A stretch of DNA of 32,508 bases from Deltaproteobacteria bacterium (GTDB lineage: Bacteria; Desulfobacterota; RBG-13-43-22). The notes beneath the pieces are model-generated. The model was not told where the DNA came from, ran no database searches, and saw only the letters and a program-made list of their open reading frames with translations. This document shows, piece by piece, positions 1 through 9,828 of this stretch. Position 1 is the stretch's first letter. Every line of letters begins with the position of its first letter. The DNA lies in NCBI GenBank assembly GCA_016219065.1, contig JACRCK010000112.1:1-32508 (forward strand), written 5' to 3'. Both the position numbers and the translations under genes were made by a program.

Positions 1-1039
1 CGGCCTGCCGCTGCACGGCGTAGCCCCGGACCTGCGGATCCGTGGAGGGTTGCCAGGTCAACACGACTTTGCGGATCAGCCCGGATTGCGCCGTCAGGCC
101 GGTGACCGCACCGGGGGGGCCGGCGGTGCTGATCTTAATGGGTTTGGTAGGCAGGCTGGTCATTTTGGAAGGAGCCACTGCCACCACCCGGTAATAAAAC
201 GTTTCCCCATCCGGCAGGTTGCTTTCTTCGTAACGGACTAGAGGGGCATCGACCTGCGGCAACAGGCTGACTTCCTGGTAAGGTCCCGCTTCCGTCGGCC
301 CGCGCAGGATTTTATAATTCAGCACCACGCTGGGGGGATCCGGTTGAATCTCGATCACGGTCCCACGGATCTTGCCCTGGGAGGATGCCACCCGGGGAAT
401 CGGAACACCCACCCCCAGGGTATCTCCGACCCGCAGCATTTCCTGGAAAAGCAGGGAAACCATCTTGCGGATCATTTGGTGGGCAAAGGCCGAAAGACTG
501 ATGGGCCGGTCCGTCACGGCGGAATCGGTCAGGCTCCAGACAATGGAACCATCGGCCACATCGATCAGGCGCACGGTGATCCCGATGGCAGCCATTTGGC
601 CTTTTTTGGCTCCCCGCGTTTCGTATTCAGGGACGGTGCCGACAATGACCCCGGGCACCCCTAGCGCCTGGCCCAGGTTGATGGCGGCCACCGTATCGAA
701 GATCATTTCCTTTTGTCCCGACGTCTGGCCGCTGAGGGCTCGCTCCATCTGGGTTCGCTCCACCAGACGGTATTTACCCAAAGCCAGCAGCTCCGCCGTA
801 AACATATCCGTAATACTGGCGCCGGCCAATTCGGTCGTCGCCCGAAAGGGCATGATCACCACCTTTTCATATACGCGATTCCCGGCCTGGGGGCTGACAA
901 AAACGCGGGTGACCCCCCCTTGATCTTCATTTCCGGCGGCGACCGTCTGACTGCCGCCCGTCGCCTGGGCGCCCAAGACCGGACCGGACGGTAACACCAG
1001 TAGTAGTCCGGCCAATATGCTGTAAAACCACAATTTCAT
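1..1039 (-). CDS. Secreted CsgG-like domain protein with fibronectin type III-like repeats, C-terminus beyond the left edge
   Basis: The first 346 codons are visible and the frame stays open to the window edge. Residues 1-26 look like a signal peptide ending near LGAQA; no lipobox cysteine is seen, so a soluble periplasmic or surface protein is more likely than a lipoprotein. Residues about 55-175 resemble CsgG/FlgO/LpoB-type domains (VVIMPFRATTELAG, then YRLVERTQMERAL, then a VPGVIVGTV strand and RLIDVADGSIVWS). From about 230 onward are two fibronectin type III-like modules (YKILRGP, YYRVVAVAP; then VTGLTAQ, VVLTWQPSTDPQVRGYAVQR). The ATG follows a clear GAGGAGG ribosome site. It lies 32 bases after amrA on the same strand and is probably cotranscribed. 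The exact role is unknown; an envelope assembly or surface-binding role is inference. Confidence 0.75.
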   Translation of the reverse strand, partial: MKLWFYSILAGLLLVLPSGPVLGAQATGGSQTVAAGNEDQGGVTRVFVSPQAGNRVYEKVVIMPFRATTELAGASITDMFTAELLALGKYRLVERTQMERALSGQTSGQKEMIFDTVAAINLGQALGVPGVIVGTVPEYETRGAKKGQMAAIGITVRLIDVADGSIVWSLTDSAVTDRPISLSAFAHQMIRKMVSLLFQEMLRVGDTLGVGVPIPRVASSQGKIRGTVIEIQPDPPSVVLNYKILRGPTEAGPYQEVSLLPQVDAPLVRYEESNLPDGETFYYRVVAVAPSKMTSLPTKPIKISTAGPPGAVTGLTAQSGLIRKVVLTWQPSTDPQVRGYAVQRQA

Positions 1040-1071
1040 ATAACTATTTCCTCCTCAGCGGCAGGTGGCCT

Positions 1072-1638
1072 TTAAAAAATTTCAGCCGAGAACACGTAGA
1101 TCCGGGTTTCCTCGTCTTTCCAGGCATCCCGGGGCAGCCCGGCCTTCAGGCAGGTATGTTCCAAAAACGTCTGTCGGTCCCAATCGTATTCGGTGGCCAC
1201 CTGGGGCAGCAGCAATCCCGCACGACCGCCCCTTTCCATAAACAGGCCGTGTTTCCCCACCTGGATTTCCTGGACATCCTGGATCAGACGAAAAGGGGTT
1301 AATACCGATATTTCAATATCCAGGTCGGAAAGCTCATTTTTAGTCAACGGAGGAAATCGGGGATCCTGGAAAGCGGCAGCCTGGGCCATTTCCATGATCG
1401 TCCGGTTCAATGGTTTGACGGCCTGGGTATAGCCGATGCACCCCCGCAGTTGGCCTTGCCGTTTGAGGGTCACGAAGGCCCCGCGCTTTTCCCCCAGCCG
1501 GGGAGTCTCCCCCTCGAGGGAAGGCAGCGGTTTGCCGGACAGCCGGTGTTCGATCGCCCCCCGGGCCAGTTTATGGAGCAAGGCCTTTTCTTCCGGAGAA
1601 TAATCCTCCGGATCCGGATTGCCGATGTTGTCTTTCAT
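1072..1638 (-). CDS. amrA: AmmeMemoRadiSam system protein A (AMMECR1 domain)
   Basis: This 188-residue protein is essentially one AMMECR1 domain. The family hallmark LRGCIGY is at residues 64-70, followed by FQDPRFPPLTKNEL and the LDIEISVLTPF strand typical of the family. The start ATG follows AAGGAGG and overlaps the stop codon of amrB (ATGA), so the two are translationally coupled; a longer open frame reaching upstream inside amrB lacks a ribosome site and is not the likely start. AMMECR1 and MEMO proteins commonly occur together and with a radical SAM enzyme (AmrS) in bacteria and archaea. The biochemical role is not settled. The radical SAM partner is not in this window. Confidence 0.9.
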   Translation of the reverse strand: MKDNIGNPDPEDYSPEEKALLHKLARGAIEHRLSGKPLPSLEGETPRLGEKRGAFVTLKRQGQLRGCIGYTQAVKPLNRTIMEMAQAAAFQDPRFPPLTKNELSDLDIEISVLTPFRLIQDVQEIQVGKHGLFMERGGRAGLLLPQVATEYDWDRQTFLEHTCLKAGLPRDAWKDEETRIYVFSAEIF

Positions 1639-2474
1639 GCGTTTTCCTCCTTGAACAGGGCGGCGGCCAGGTAACCCACCACACCGGACCGGTCCCCGGT
1701 CACGTCTCCCGAGTTGGCGTAGTGCAAGACCTGAGCGTGGGTCGCTCCCAACAGGCGGGCCGCCTTCATCACCGTAACCATGATGCCGCCCCCGCAGGCC
1801 TCCACCCGCTCGTCCCACAGATCCTGCAGCAGTCCGGCCTCGTCGAAGGCCGCTACCCGGTCCACGACTTTTTTATCCAGCAACCTCGCCTGTTCGTAGG
1901 GATGGAAATGGGAAAGGTCGGTGCTGGCCACCAGCAGCACCCGTTTTCCCCGGAGAACCTGGGCCAGGGCCCTGGAAATTTCCGTTGCGGTTTCTTCATC
2001 CTGGGAGCCCTGAATGATGGCCACTAGGGAAAAATCCTGGAGGGTTTCCTGCAGAAACGGTATCTGGATCTCCAGGGAATGTTCCTGGGCGTGCCCCTCG
2101 GGAACATAGCTAAAAACAGGACTCACTTGCCTCAAGCTTTCGGAAAGAACCGGATCTACCGGCACCACCCCCAGCGGGGTTTCATATCCGGTCTTGCGGT
2201 CGATCGAGGCCCCGCGAAAGGCGTGGCGGTGGCTGGGAGCCACGATCACCACCTGTTGGAAGGAATGCTGGAGCAACAATTGATAGGCGTGGGCGGCCAC
2301 GCCACCGGAGTACGTATACCCCGCGTGCGGGACGATCAAGGCTCGCAACGTCCCAGCCGGAGCGGCCGGCTCCGGAACGGCCCTTAAAAATCCCTGGATC
2401 TGTGACCGCAGACTTTCTGGACGTCCGGGATACCAACTCCCGGCAATGATGGATTTACGGATATCTGGAACCAT
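1635..2474 (-). CDS. amrB: AmmeMemoRadiSam system protein B (MEMO family)
   Basis: The protein has 279 residues when started at the ATG preceded by AGGAGG, seven bases away; an in-frame extension to 2633 has no ribosome site and runs into the upstream gene. MEMO features are clear: VPHAGYTYSG at 48-57, APSHRHAF at 79-86, EHSLEIQIPF at 131-140, STDLSHF at 184-190 and EACGGG at 225-230. His50, His82 and Cys227 correspond to the His-His-Cys metal site described for human MEMO1 (identification by motif position, an inference). MEMO is related to extradiol dioxygenases. The 3' end overlaps amrA by four bases. An extended -10 element at 2554 may give the pair its own promoter, apart from the diguanylate cyclase gene 109 bases upstream. 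Confidence 0.9.
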   Translation of the reverse strand: MVPDIRKSIIAGSWYPGRPESLRSQIQGFLRAVPEPAAPAGTLRALIVPHAGYTYSGGVAAHAYQLLLQHSFQQVVIVAPSHRHAFRGASIDRKTGYETPLGVVPVDPVLSESLRQVSPVFSYVPEGHAQEHSLEIQIPFLQETLQDFSLVAIIQGSQDEETATEISRALAQVLRGKRVLLVASTDLSHFHPYEQARLLDKKVVDRVAAFDEAGLLQDLWDERVEACGGGIMVTVMKAARLLGATHAQVLHYANSGDVTGDRSGVVGYLAAALFKEENA

Positions 2475-2553
2475 GGACAGCCTCCTGGATAAGGGGTCAA
2501 CACCGGCTTTTCCTCGAGCTTTAGGCGGCTCGCCACCCAGCGGTTTCCTGGTC

Positions 2554-2559
2554 AGTATA
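2554..2559 (-). promoter_or_regulatory. Possible extended -10 promoter for amrBA
   Basis: On the minus strand the sequence TATGGTATACT carries a near-consensus TATACT hexamer with the TGn extension just before it. It lies about 80 bases upstream of the amrB start in the 109-base gap after the diguanylate cyclase gene. No good -35 hexamer is seen, which is acceptable for an extended -10 promoter. Assigned by eye only. Confidence 0.4.
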
Positions 2560-2583
2560 CCATAAAGAGGAAAAAGGAAAAGG

Positions 2584-4737
2584 TCATCCCGAGTTTCCGG
2601 ACCGGGGGTTCTTTTTCTCCCGTTTTTTTTCATACATCAATCGGTCGGCCTGGGCCATGAGTTCTTCGATGGAAATCAACCGGCCGGGAACATGGCGGAC
2701 GACCCCCTGACTCACGGACAACGGATAGGGGTGCCGGCCTTTTTGATTATAGGCGGACAGGTTGTTGGTGAAACGGGCGTTCAATATTTCGGCATTGGCC
2801 GCCGAGGTACCCTCGATGGCCAGCACAACGAATTCATCCCCTCCGATCCGGGCCAGGATGTCCGGTTCCCGGAAGGTATCTTTTAAAATGTCCGCCACGG
2901 CCTGGAGGGCCCGGTCGCCCTCGGAGTGGCCGTAGTTGTCGTTGATGTCTTTCAAATCGTCCAGGTCGGCAAAGAGGAGAAAAATCCCTCGCTGCATCCG
3001 ATCGGCCATCTTTAACTGCTGCCTCGCCAGGGTCAGGAAGCCCCGGCGGTTGTACAGCCCGGTCAGTTCATCGATCAGGGAAAGGGCCCGTAATTCCTCC
3101 TGGGCTCTCTTTTGATCGGTAATGTCCCGCTCCATCACGAACAGATAGGATTGGCCCTCGATATGAAACTGGCTCAGGGAAACCTCCGCCTCGAAGCGAC
3201 GTCCATCCAATCCCTGATGGACCCACTCGAAACGCTGCGGCCCCTGGCGGATGGAATTCCGCACCAATTCGGTGCCTTTTTCTTCCGAGTTTTGACCGTC
3301 GGATTGCCGCTCCGGAGAGAAGCGGAAAGGCGTGCTGCCCAAGATTTCATTGCGGCTGCAGCCCAGCAGCCGCTCCGCGGCCGGGTTGCAGTCCACGAAA
3401 ATGATCCCCTTCATGACCAGAATGGCCTCCTGGGCCGTTTCGAACAAAATCCGGTAGCGGCGCTCGCTTTCGCGGGTGGCCTCTTCCATCCGTTTGCGTT
3501 CGGTGATATCCCGGATGATCGTCTGCAGAAAGGTTTCCTGGCCGATGAAGATGCGGTTCAGGCTGACCTCGGCATCGAAAGGCACCCCGTCGATCCGCAG
3601 GTATTTCCATTCAAAAAACTGGGGCGCCCCCTCCAGGGCCGCGTGCATCTTTTCCCGGGCGGCTTCCCGGGACGGGCGCCCGTCGGGTTGGCTGGGCGGA
3701 GAGAGTTCCCAGGGGGTTTTCCCGATGATCTGCTGGCGGCCGGCCTGGAACATGACCAGGGTCACCGTGTTGCAGTCCACCAGCAGCTCGCCCTTGGTCA
3801 GGCAGATGGCGTCGTGACCCGATTCAAACAGGTTGCGGTATTTGGCTTCGCTTTCCTTCAGAATCTCCTCGGCCTGCCTCTTTTCGGTCACATCCCGCGT
3901 CGTTCCCTTGAAACCGGTCCGCTCTCCTTCCGCATTTTTAATAAGGAAAACCGAAAACTCGACCAGCCGTACCGTGCCGTCCTTACGCACCGTTTTCACG
4001 GCCAGATCTTTGGCCGGCTGGCCGGTCTCGAAAACCACATGGAAAGTCCGGTTAACCCGTTCGGCTGTTTCGGCCGCGGTGAAGCCCTTGAAATTCAAAC
4101 CGATCAATTCCGGCGGCCGGTAGCCCAATATTTTCGCAAAGGCCTCATTGCAGAAAAGGTAATTGCCGGCCAGGTCCACTTCGTAGTATCCGTCCTCCAC
4201 GTTCTCCAGGAGGGTGCGGTACCGTTCCTCAGATTCCCGCAGGCTCTTTTCCGCCTTTTTGTTTTCGGTCACATCCCGAAAACTCCAGACCCGTCCGACG
4301 ACCTCGGTCCGGATCCGCTGGGGCTGGGAGTAGCGTTCGAAAAACCTTCCGTCCTTGAACTCCAGGAGATCATAACTCTCGGCCTCCGGATGGTTGTAGA
4401 GTTCCTGGACCTTCTGGAGGAAAGCCTCCGGCTCTTTGAGTTGATTCAGCACATAATGCAGGAGCTGTTGATCGTCCCGACTGCTCAAAATGTCCTCCGG
4501 GATCTGCCACAGGTCCGCGAAACGGCGGTTGGACAGGACGGTCATCCCCTCACGGTCCACCACCAGGATACCGTCGTGAGTCGATTCCAGTGTAGCCTGG
4601 AGCAGGGAGATGGTTTTAAGCCGCTCCTCCTCACTCCGGCGCCGCGCCGACTTCCCGGCCACGGTTTTTCCGGCGGCGGGACCAACCACCGACGGCAACG
4701 CCGATTTTCGTCCTTTGGTTTTGTGCTGATCCGTCAT
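2584..4737 (-). CDS. Diguanylate cyclase with four PAS domains
   Basis: This 717-residue protein has no predicted membrane segment. PAS domains lie at about 46-158, 171-287, 298-413 and 427-541, each ending in a DVTE/DITE-type C-cap. PAS3 and PAS4 are similar to each other (VDCN core, then SP..QPDG/SP..QSDG), suggesting internal duplication. The GGDEF domain occupies about 552-706, with [16 protein letters not shown], the intact GGDEF signature at 632-636 and an inhibitory RxxD site (REPD, 623-626) five residues before it. It should therefore make cyclic di-GMP with product feedback, controlled by cytoplasmic sensing. ATG 4737 was chosen because it follows GAGGGGGG and begins a plausible N-terminus; an in-frame extension to 4872 crosses the promoter region. 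A strong hairpin lies in its leader. Confidence 0.92.
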   Translation of the reverse strand: MTDQHKTKGRKSALPSVVGPAAGKTVAGKSARRRSEEERLKTISLLQATLESTHDGILVVDREGMTVLSNRRFADLWQIPEDILSSRDDQQLLHYVLNQLKEPEAFLQKVQELYNHPEAESYDLLEFKDGRFFERYSQPQRIRTEVVGRVWSFRDVTENKKAEKSLRESEERYRTLLENVEDGYYEVDLAGNYLFCNEAFAKILGYRPPELIGLNFKGFTAAETAERVNRTFHVVFETGQPAKDLAVKTVRKDGTVRLVEFSVFLIKNAEGERTGFKGTTRDVTEKRQAEEILKESEAKYRNLFESGHDAICLTKGELLVDCNTVTLVMFQAGRQQIIGKTPWELSPPSQPDGRPSREAAREKMHAALEGAPQFFEWKYLRIDGVPFDAEVSLNRIFIGQETFLQTIIRDITERKRMEEATRESERRYRILFETAQEAILVMKGIIFVDCNPAAERLLGCSRNEILGSTPFRFSPERQSDGQNSEEKGTELVRNSIRQGPQRFEWVHQGLDGRRFEAEVSLSQFHIEGQSYLFVMERDITDQKRAQEELRALSLIDELTGLYNRRGFLTLARQQLKMADRMQRGIFLLFADLDDLKDINDNYGHSEGDRALQAVADILKDTFREPDILARIGGDEFVVLAIEGTSAANAEILNARFTNNLSAYNQKGRHPYPLSVSQGVVRHVPGRLISIEELMAQADRLMYEKKREKKNPRSGNSG

Positions 4738-4761
4738 ACCCGGCCGCCCCCCTCGCCCTGG

Positions 4762-4790
4762 CCGCCGGCTGCCGGTTCGGCAGTCGGCGG
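4762..4790. other. Strong stem-loop in the diguanylate cyclase leader
   Basis: CCGCCG-G-CTGCCG, loop GTT, CGGCAG-T-CGGCGG: two six-pair blocks separated by one G/T mismatch. On the minus strand it would lie between the proposed promoter and the ATG, about 25 bases from the start codon, so it could affect translation or act as a protein site. It has no T-run and is not a terminator. Confidence 0.5.
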
Positions 4791-4804
4791 GTATTTGGGG
4801 TCCG

Positions 4805-4832
4805 AGAATAGCATAACCTCGGGATAAGGCAA
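4805..4832 (-). promoter_or_regulatory. Possible sigma70 promoter of the PAS-GGDEF gene
   Basis: Minus-strand TTGCCT, 16 bases, TATTCT, about 68 bases upstream of the ATG at 4737. An alternative -10 (TATGCT) lies a few bases away. By-eye assignment. Confidence 0.35.
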
Positions 4833-4865
4833 GCGTAAAGGGAAAGCGGCAGCGCCGTTTTTTTC

Positions 4866-4893
4866 TTGACATTCTTCCTTCGATTTCTATATA
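4866..4893 (+). promoter_or_regulatory. Sigma70 promoter of the tetR-RND operon
   Basis: A perfect -35 TTGACA (4866-4871), a 16-base spacer and TATATA (4888-4893). Transcription would begin about 4900, giving a leader of only about ten bases before the ATG at 4911. The downstream half is covered by the palindrome at 4891-4908. Confidence 0.65.
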
Positions 4894-4908
4894 CCTACCG
4901 GTAAGTAA
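4891..4908. promoter_or_regulatory. Palindromic operator, probable autoregulatory TetR site
   Basis: The 18-base site ATACCTACCGGTAAGTAA is an imperfect palindrome centred on CCGG, with seven of nine arm positions matching and a perfect TACCGGTA core. It overlaps the -10 and probable transcription start of the tetR-RND operon. Efflux-associated TetR regulators commonly bind such sites upstream of their own genes. Repression of the downstream operon is inferred. Confidence 0.6.
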
Positions 4909-4910
4909 AC

Positions 4911-5543
4911 ATGGAACCCGCTACCCGAAAATTCGCTCCAGTCTCCAGAAGGCCTCCCTCCGCCATCGACAGCAAAGCCCGGGAACGGTTGTTGACCGGC
5001 GCGGCCCGGCTCTTTTCTCGGAAGGGCTATGCCGCCACCACGGTACGGGAAATCGTGGCCGAGGCGGGCGTCTCCAAACCGGTTTTGTATTACTATTTCC
5101 AAAACAAGGAAGGGATTTATTCCGAACTCCTGCAGGGGGCCCTGGAGCGGTTCGACGCCCTGCTGGAGGAAACCCGGCAGCGGCAGGGCCGGGTGCTTGA
5201 CCGTCTGCTGTTTATGGCCGACCGGGTCCTGGCTTTGTTTTTAGACCAGATCGAAGTAGCCCGTCTGGCCTACTCGGTTTATTACGGCCCGCCACAGGGA
5301 ACGCCGGTCTTTGATTTGGACGCCTACCACCTCAAATTTCAGGCCCGGCTGACCGAATTGATCCGGGAAGGATTTACCGCCCGGGAATTCCGGCGGGGAA
5401 CCGTCGAAGATGTCACCTGGATGGTCCTGGCCGTACTAAATATGGCCCTGGAACTGCAGCTTTCCCATCCGGAAATGGGTTTCGGGCGCGAAAACCTGCG
5501 CCGAATCCTGAAGCTGCTGGTGACCGGGTTGAAAGGACCCTGA
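4911..5543 (+). CDS. TetR/AcrR family transcriptional repressor
   Basis: The 210-residue protein has a TetR helix-turn-helix at about 22-68 ([40 protein letters not shown]) and a ligand/dimerisation domain after it. It is the first gene of the RND operon, 22 bases before the adaptor gene, so it probably represses the pump until an inducer binds. The ligand cannot be read from sequence. There is no convincing ribosome site before ATG 4911 and the predicted leader is about ten bases, so translation may be near-leaderless; no better in-frame start exists before the DNA-binding domain. Confidence 0.92.
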   Translation: MEPATRKFAPVSRRPPSAIDSKARERLLTGAARLFSRKGYAATTVREIVAEAGVSKPVLYYYFQNKEGIYSELLQGALERFDALLEETRQRQGRVLDRLLFMADRVLALFLDQIEVARLAYSVYYGPPQGTPVFDLDAYHLKFQARLTELIREGFTAREFRRGTVEDVTWMVLAVLNMALELQLSHPEMGFGRENLRRILKLLVTGLKGP

Positions 5544-5565
5544 TGCCCAGAAAGGAATACCCCTT

Positions 5566-6729
5566 ATGAAAAAAATTTGGAGAGCCGGCCTCGTCTGTCT
5601 GCTGGCCGGCAGCCTGCTCGGCTGCTCCGCATCGAAATCGGAAAAAGACCCCCAGGTTAAAGCAGCGGGTAAACCGCCGGTGGCCGTGGAAGCGGTCCGG
5701 GTGCAAGCCCGGGACCTGATCGAAGGGATCGACGTGGTCGGATCGCTCGCCCCCCGCTTGGAAAGCCGGGTAAAATCGGAATATGCCGGCATCGTCACCG
5801 AAGTGTACGTGACCGAGTGGGTCCACGTCAAAAAGGGACAACCCCTGGCCAAACTGGATACCCGGGAGGCCGACGCCGTATTGCAAAAGGCCCAGGCCGC
5901 CGTGGAAGCCGCCCGGGCCAATGTCCTGCAGGCCGAGGTGGGCGGAAACCGGGCCGACCGGGAAGCGGAGCGGGCGAAAAACTTGAAGGAATCCGGGTTG
6001 ATCACCCAGCAGAATTTTGACGACGCCCAGACCGAAAAAGCGGCAGCCCAAGCCCGCATTTCCGCCGCCAAAGCCCAGCTGCTGGCCGCCGAAAAAGAAC
6101 TGAATCAGATCCGGACCCGTTTGGCCAAGGCAGTCATCCGCGCTCCGCTCGATGGGGTGGTTGCCCAGCGGGACGCCAATGTGGGGGACTTGGTCGGAGA
6201 AGCGGGCTCCACCCGGATCATGTTTCGCATCGTGGACAACCGTCTGCTGGATTTGACCTTCACGGTCCCTTCCACCGAAATGGCCAAAATCCGGATCGGG
6301 CAGCCCCTGGACTTTACGACCGACGCCCTGCCGGGGCGCACGTTTACCGGTCAGATTAAATTTATCAATCCCGCGGTCAACGAAACGGACCGGTCGATGA
6401 AGGTCATTGCCGAAATCCGGAACGACCCGGAGGTCCTCAAGTCCGGCCTCTTTGTCAAAGGCCGGATCGTCACCGGGTTGCGGGCGCAGGTCCTGGTAAT
6501 TCCCAGGACGGCCCTGGTGGATTGGGACGTGAAAGCCCGCCAGGGCGATGTCTGGCTGATCCTGCAGGGCCAGGCCAAACGGCGGAAGGTGCAGACCGGG
6601 AGCCTCGAACGGGATTGGGTGGAAGTCGCCTCCGGCCTGACGGCTGGAGATCCGATCATCATCCGGGGCGGCTTTAATGTGCAGGAAGGCGACCGGGTCC
6701 AGGCCAGCGAATCGGCGGCGGGGAAATAG
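5566..6729 (+). CDS. RND efflux periplasmic adaptor (membrane fusion lipoprotein)
   Basis: The 387-residue protein has a lipoprotein signal with lipobox LLGC (Cys20). It then follows the HlyD/AcrA order: a biotinyl-lipoyl half (about 64-103, YAGIVTEVYVTEWVHVKKGQPLAKLD), an alpha-helical hairpin rich in Ala and Gln (about 105-185), the second lipoyl half (VIRAPLDGVVAQRDANVGDLV), a beta-barrel and a membrane-proximal domain. It would link the inner-membrane permease at 6733 to the TolC-like channel at 9880. The start follows AAAGGAA. Three bases separate its stop from the permease start. Confidence 0.93.
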   Translation: MKKIWRAGLVCLLAGSLLGCSASKSEKDPQVKAAGKPPVAVEAVRVQARDLIEGIDVVGSLAPRLESRVKSEYAGIVTEVYVTEWVHVKKGQPLAKLDTREADAVLQKAQAAVEAARANVLQAEVGGNRADREAERAKNLKESGLITQQNFDDAQTEKAAAQARISAAKAQLLAAEKELNQIRTRLAKAVIRAPLDGVVAQRDANVGDLVGEAGSTRIMFRIVDNRLLDLTFTVPSTEMAKIRIGQPLDFTTDALPGRTFTGQIKFINPAVNETDRSMKVIAEIRNDPEVLKSGLFVKGRIVTGLRAQVLVIPRTALVDWDVKARQGDVWLILQGQAKRRKVQTGSLERDWVEVASGLTAGDPIIIRGGFNVQEGDRVQASESAAGK

Positions 6730-6732
6730 GGC

Positions 6733-9700
6733 ATGTTTTTATCCAACCTTTCCATCAAACGGCCCATCTTCGCCGCGGTGATGATGCTGGCCTTGGTCAC
6801 CCTGGGTCTTTTCTCCTACCGCAAACTGCCCATCGACATGTACCCCGACGTGGAGATCCCGGTCCTGTCCATCGTCACCAAGTTCCCCGGGGCCTCACCG
6901 GAAACGGTCGAGCGGGAGGTGACCAAAAGGATCGAGGAGGCCGTCAACCCCATTCCCGGGGTCAAGCACGTCATCTCCATCTCCCGGGAAAGCGTCTCCC
7001 AGGTGGTGGTGGAATTCAACCTCGAGGTCCGGATCAATGAGGCCTCCCAGGAGGCCCGGGCCAAAGTCAACACCATCCGCGGAGACCTGCCCCAGGGGAT
7101 CGAAGAACCCATCATCCAGAAACTGGACGTCTCGGCCATTCCTTCGGTGTCTCTGGCCGTCCGTTCGGAGAAGTTGAGCGCCCGGGACCTGACTTCCCTG
7201 GTGGAAAAAAAGGTCAAACGCCGTTTCGAAAACTTGAGCGGGGTCGGTAAAGTGGACCTGGTCGGACAATCCAAACGGGAGGTCAACATCCTGATCGATC
7301 CGGTCCGCCTGGAAGCCCTGAAGATGGGAGTGGACGAGGTCGTGGCCGGACTCCAGGCCGAAAACGTCAACACCCCGCTGGGTCGGATGAGCCGTCTGGC
7401 CTCGGAGTATACCCTGCGGATCGCGGGCAAGCCGGAGGAGGTGGAAGGCTTTAAATCCATGGTCATCGGCCAGCGCTTCGGGCGACCGGTCACCCTGGGC
7501 GAAGTGGCCGCGATTCAGGACGGCATCGAGGAACAGCGCTCCCTGGCCCTGGTCAACGGGGTCCCGGCGGTGGCCATGAACATCCTGAAACAGTCCGGGG
7601 CCAATACCGTGGCCGTGGTGGAGCGGGTCAAGAAGGAAATTGGGCGCCTTCAGGCCGAACTGCCTCCGGGGACCCGGGTGGAAGTGGTCCGGGACGCCTC
7701 CGTCTTCATCCGGGATTCGGTCAAGGACGTCCAGGAGACCATCGTCATCGGGGCCATCCTGACCATCCTGATCGTCTTCTGCTTTTTAAATTCCTGGCGG
7801 TCTACGGTCATCACCGGACTGACCCTGCCCATCTCGGTGATCTCCTCGTTCATCGTCATGAACTTCATGGGGATGACCCTCAATGTCATGACCCTGATGG
7901 CCCTCTCTTTGGCCATCGGCCTGCTGATCGACGATGCCATCGTCGTGCGGGAAAACATCGTCCGCCACCTGGAGCGGGGGAAGGACCATTTCACCGCGGC
8001 CCGGGAGGGGACCGGCGAGATCGGCCTGGCCGTGCTGGCCACCACCTTTTCCATCGTGGCCGTCTTCGTCCCCGTGGCCTACATGAAAGGCATCGTGGGC
8101 CGCTTCTTTTTCCAGTTCGGGATCACCGTGACCTTCGCCGTCATGGTTTCCCTGTTCGTCTCCTTTACGTTGGACCCCATGCTCTCCTCCCGCTGGTTCG
8201 ACCCGGATATCGAGCGGAAGGGGAAAAGGCACTTCATCGCCCGCGGCCTGGACGTCTTCAACGGTTGGTTCGACCGGACCGCCGACCGCTACCGATCCCT
8301 GATCGGCTGGGCCCTGGACCATCGGGTCTGGGTCAGCGTCATCACCTCCCTGGCCTTTTTCGGAGGCCTGTTCATCTTCGGCACCCTGGAGAACGAATTC
8401 TTCCCCAAGTTCGACGCCGGGGAGTTCCAGATCAACTTGAAAACCGCCCCGGACGCCTCCATCGCAGAAAGCCGGGGTCGGCTGGCGGCGATCCTGACCG
8501 CTTTCCAAAAAATCCCGGAAATCAAGCATAGCTACGCCACCATCGGCGCCGGCGACACCGGGACGGTCCGGGACGTGGGCATCTATGTGAAGCTGAAGGA
8601 AGAAAAGGAGCGTCAGCGGACCCAGGCCCAGGTCCAGGAGGCGGTCCGGCTGGCCCTGAAGGACATTCCCGGTCTCCTGCCCTCCATCCTGGAGGCCGGC
8701 CGGATGGATGACCGCAAGCCCCTGCTGGTCAGCATCCGGGGGGACGATCTCGGTCTGCTCAAAAAATACGCCGCCCAATTGAAAAGAAAGATGTACGCCA
8801 TTCCGGGGATTGTGGATCTGGAAGTCACCCTGGAGCAGGATATCCCCGAATACCGGTTGATCGTGGACCGGGAGCGGGCCGTGGATGTAGGCGTCAACTC
8901 CGGCCAGATCGTCCGCACCCTGGGCGCCCTGGTGGGGGGACAGGCGGTCACCACCTACGAGGATGAAGACGGTGACGCGGTGAACGTCCGGGTCCGCCTG
9001 CCGCTGGCCCAGCGGGAAGATGTTTCCCAGGTCGAGCGCCTGGGGCTTTCCGTGCAGAAACCCGGGGTGGGGTCGGTGCTGGTCCCCCTGGGCGATCTGA
9101 TCCGCTACGAACGGCAGACCACCCCTTCGGAAATCGATCGCCAGGACCTGTCCCGCGAAGTAGTCATTTCCGCCAACCTCGACCGTCTGGCCTTGGGGAC
9201 GGCCGTCCAGCAGGTAAAAGCGGCTTCGACCGATATAAAAATGGCCCCGGGGTACCGGATCATTTACGCCGGGGAGACCGAACACATGGAAGAATCCTTC
9301 GGCTACATGGCGGAGGCCCTGCTGCTGGCCATCATCTTCGTCTACCTCATCCTGGCCGCCCAGTTCGAGTCCTTCATCGATCCCCTGGCCATCATGCTGT
9401 CTTTGCCCCTGTCCCTGGTGGGCATGGCCGGCATGCTGTTGTTCACCGGGGACACCGTCAACATGATGTCCCTGATCGGCCTCATCCTCCTGATGGGCCT
9501 GGTCACCAAGAACGCGATTCTGCTGGTGGATTACACCAAGGTCCTCCGTTCCCGGGGCCTGGAACGCCGGGAGGCCATCATCACCGCCGGCCGGACCCGG
9601 TTGCGCCCGATCCTGATGACCACCCTGGCCATGATCTTCGGCATGCTGCCCCTGGCCCTGGCTCTGGGGGCCGGTTCGGAAATGCGGGCCCCCATGGCCC

Positions 9701-9828
9701 GGGCGGTGATCGGGGGGTTGATCACCTCCACCCTGCTGACCCTGCTGGTCGTACCCGTGGTTTATTCCCTGCTGGACGATCTGGGCGGATGGGTGCGGCG
9801 GCGCAGGGGAAGGGATAAAAAACAATAA
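6733..9828 (+). CDS. RND multidrug efflux permease (HAE1-type)
   Basis: At 1031 residues it has the usual length and layout: TM1 (about 10-30), a large periplasmic loop, TM2-6, a second periplasmic loop and TM7-12. The proton-relay residues expected in this family are present: Asp400-Asp401 in [13 protein letters not shown] (TM4) and Lys926 in [13 protein letters not shown] (TM10). The N-terminus [11 protein letters not shown] and [17 protein letters not shown] are typical. It should export hydrophobic or amphiphilic compounds by proton antiport; the substrate cannot be assigned. The ribosome site is weak and translation is probably coupled to the adaptor gene. It is followed directly by an AT-rich repeat. 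Confidence 0.95.
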   Translation: MFLSNLSIKRPIFAAVMMLALVTLGLFSYRKLPIDMYPDVEIPVLSIVTKFPGASPETVEREVTKRIEEAVNPIPGVKHVISISRESVSQVVVEFNLEVRINEASQEARAKVNTIRGDLPQGIEEPIIQKLDVSAIPSVSLAVRSEKLSARDLTSLVEKKVKRRFENLSGVGKVDLVGQSKREVNILIDPVRLEALKMGVDEVVAGLQAENVNTPLGRMSRLASEYTLRIAGKPEEVEGFKSMVIGQRFGRPVTLGEVAAIQDGIEEQRSLALVNGVPAVAMNILKQSGANTVAVVERVKKEIGRLQAELPPGTRVEVVRDASVFIRDSVKDVQETIVIGAILTILIVFCFLNSWRSTVITGLTLPISVISSFIVMNFMGMTLNVMTLMALSLAIGLLIDDAIVVRENIVRHLERGKDHFTAAREGTGEIGLAVLATTFSIVAVFVPVAYMKGIVGRFFFQFGITVTFAVMVSLFVSFTLDPMLSSRWFDPDIERKGKRHFIARGLDVFNGWFDRTADRYRSLIGWALDHRVWVSVITSLAFFGGLFIFGTLENEFFPKFDAGEFQINLKTAPDASIAESRGRLAAILTAFQKIPEIKHSYATIGAGDTGTVRDVGIYVKLKEEKERQRTQAQVQEAVRLALKDIPGLLPSILEAGRMDDRKPLLVSIRGDDLGLLKKYAAQLKRKMYAIPGIVDLEVTLEQDIPEYRLIVDRERAVDVGVNSGQIVRTLGALVGGQAVTTYEDEDGDAVNVRVRLPLAQREDVSQVERLGLSVQKPGVGSVLVPLGDLIRYERQTTPSEIDRQDLSREVVISANLDRLALGTAVQQVKAASTDIKMAPGYRIIYAGETEHMEESFGYMAEALLLAIIFVYLILAAQFESFIDPLAIMLSLPLSLVGMAGMLLFTGDTVNMMSLIGLILLMGLVTKNAILLVDYTKVLRSRGLERREAIITAGRTRLRPILMTTLAMIFGMLPLALALGAGSEMRAPMARAVIGGLITSTLLTLLVVPVVYSLLDDLGGWVRRRRGRDKKQ

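Noticed and set aside
3112-4827. A 571-codon plus-strand open frame opposite the PAS-GGDEF gene
   Set aside because: It is a shadow of the diguanylate cyclase gene; no ribosome site or recognisable domain.
7786-9825. A 679-codon open frame on the minus strand opposite the RND permease
   Set aside because: It is antisense to an unmistakable permease gene; long antisense frames are expected in GC-rich DNA, and its product is compositionally odd (rich in Gly, Gln, His, Asp) with no domain.
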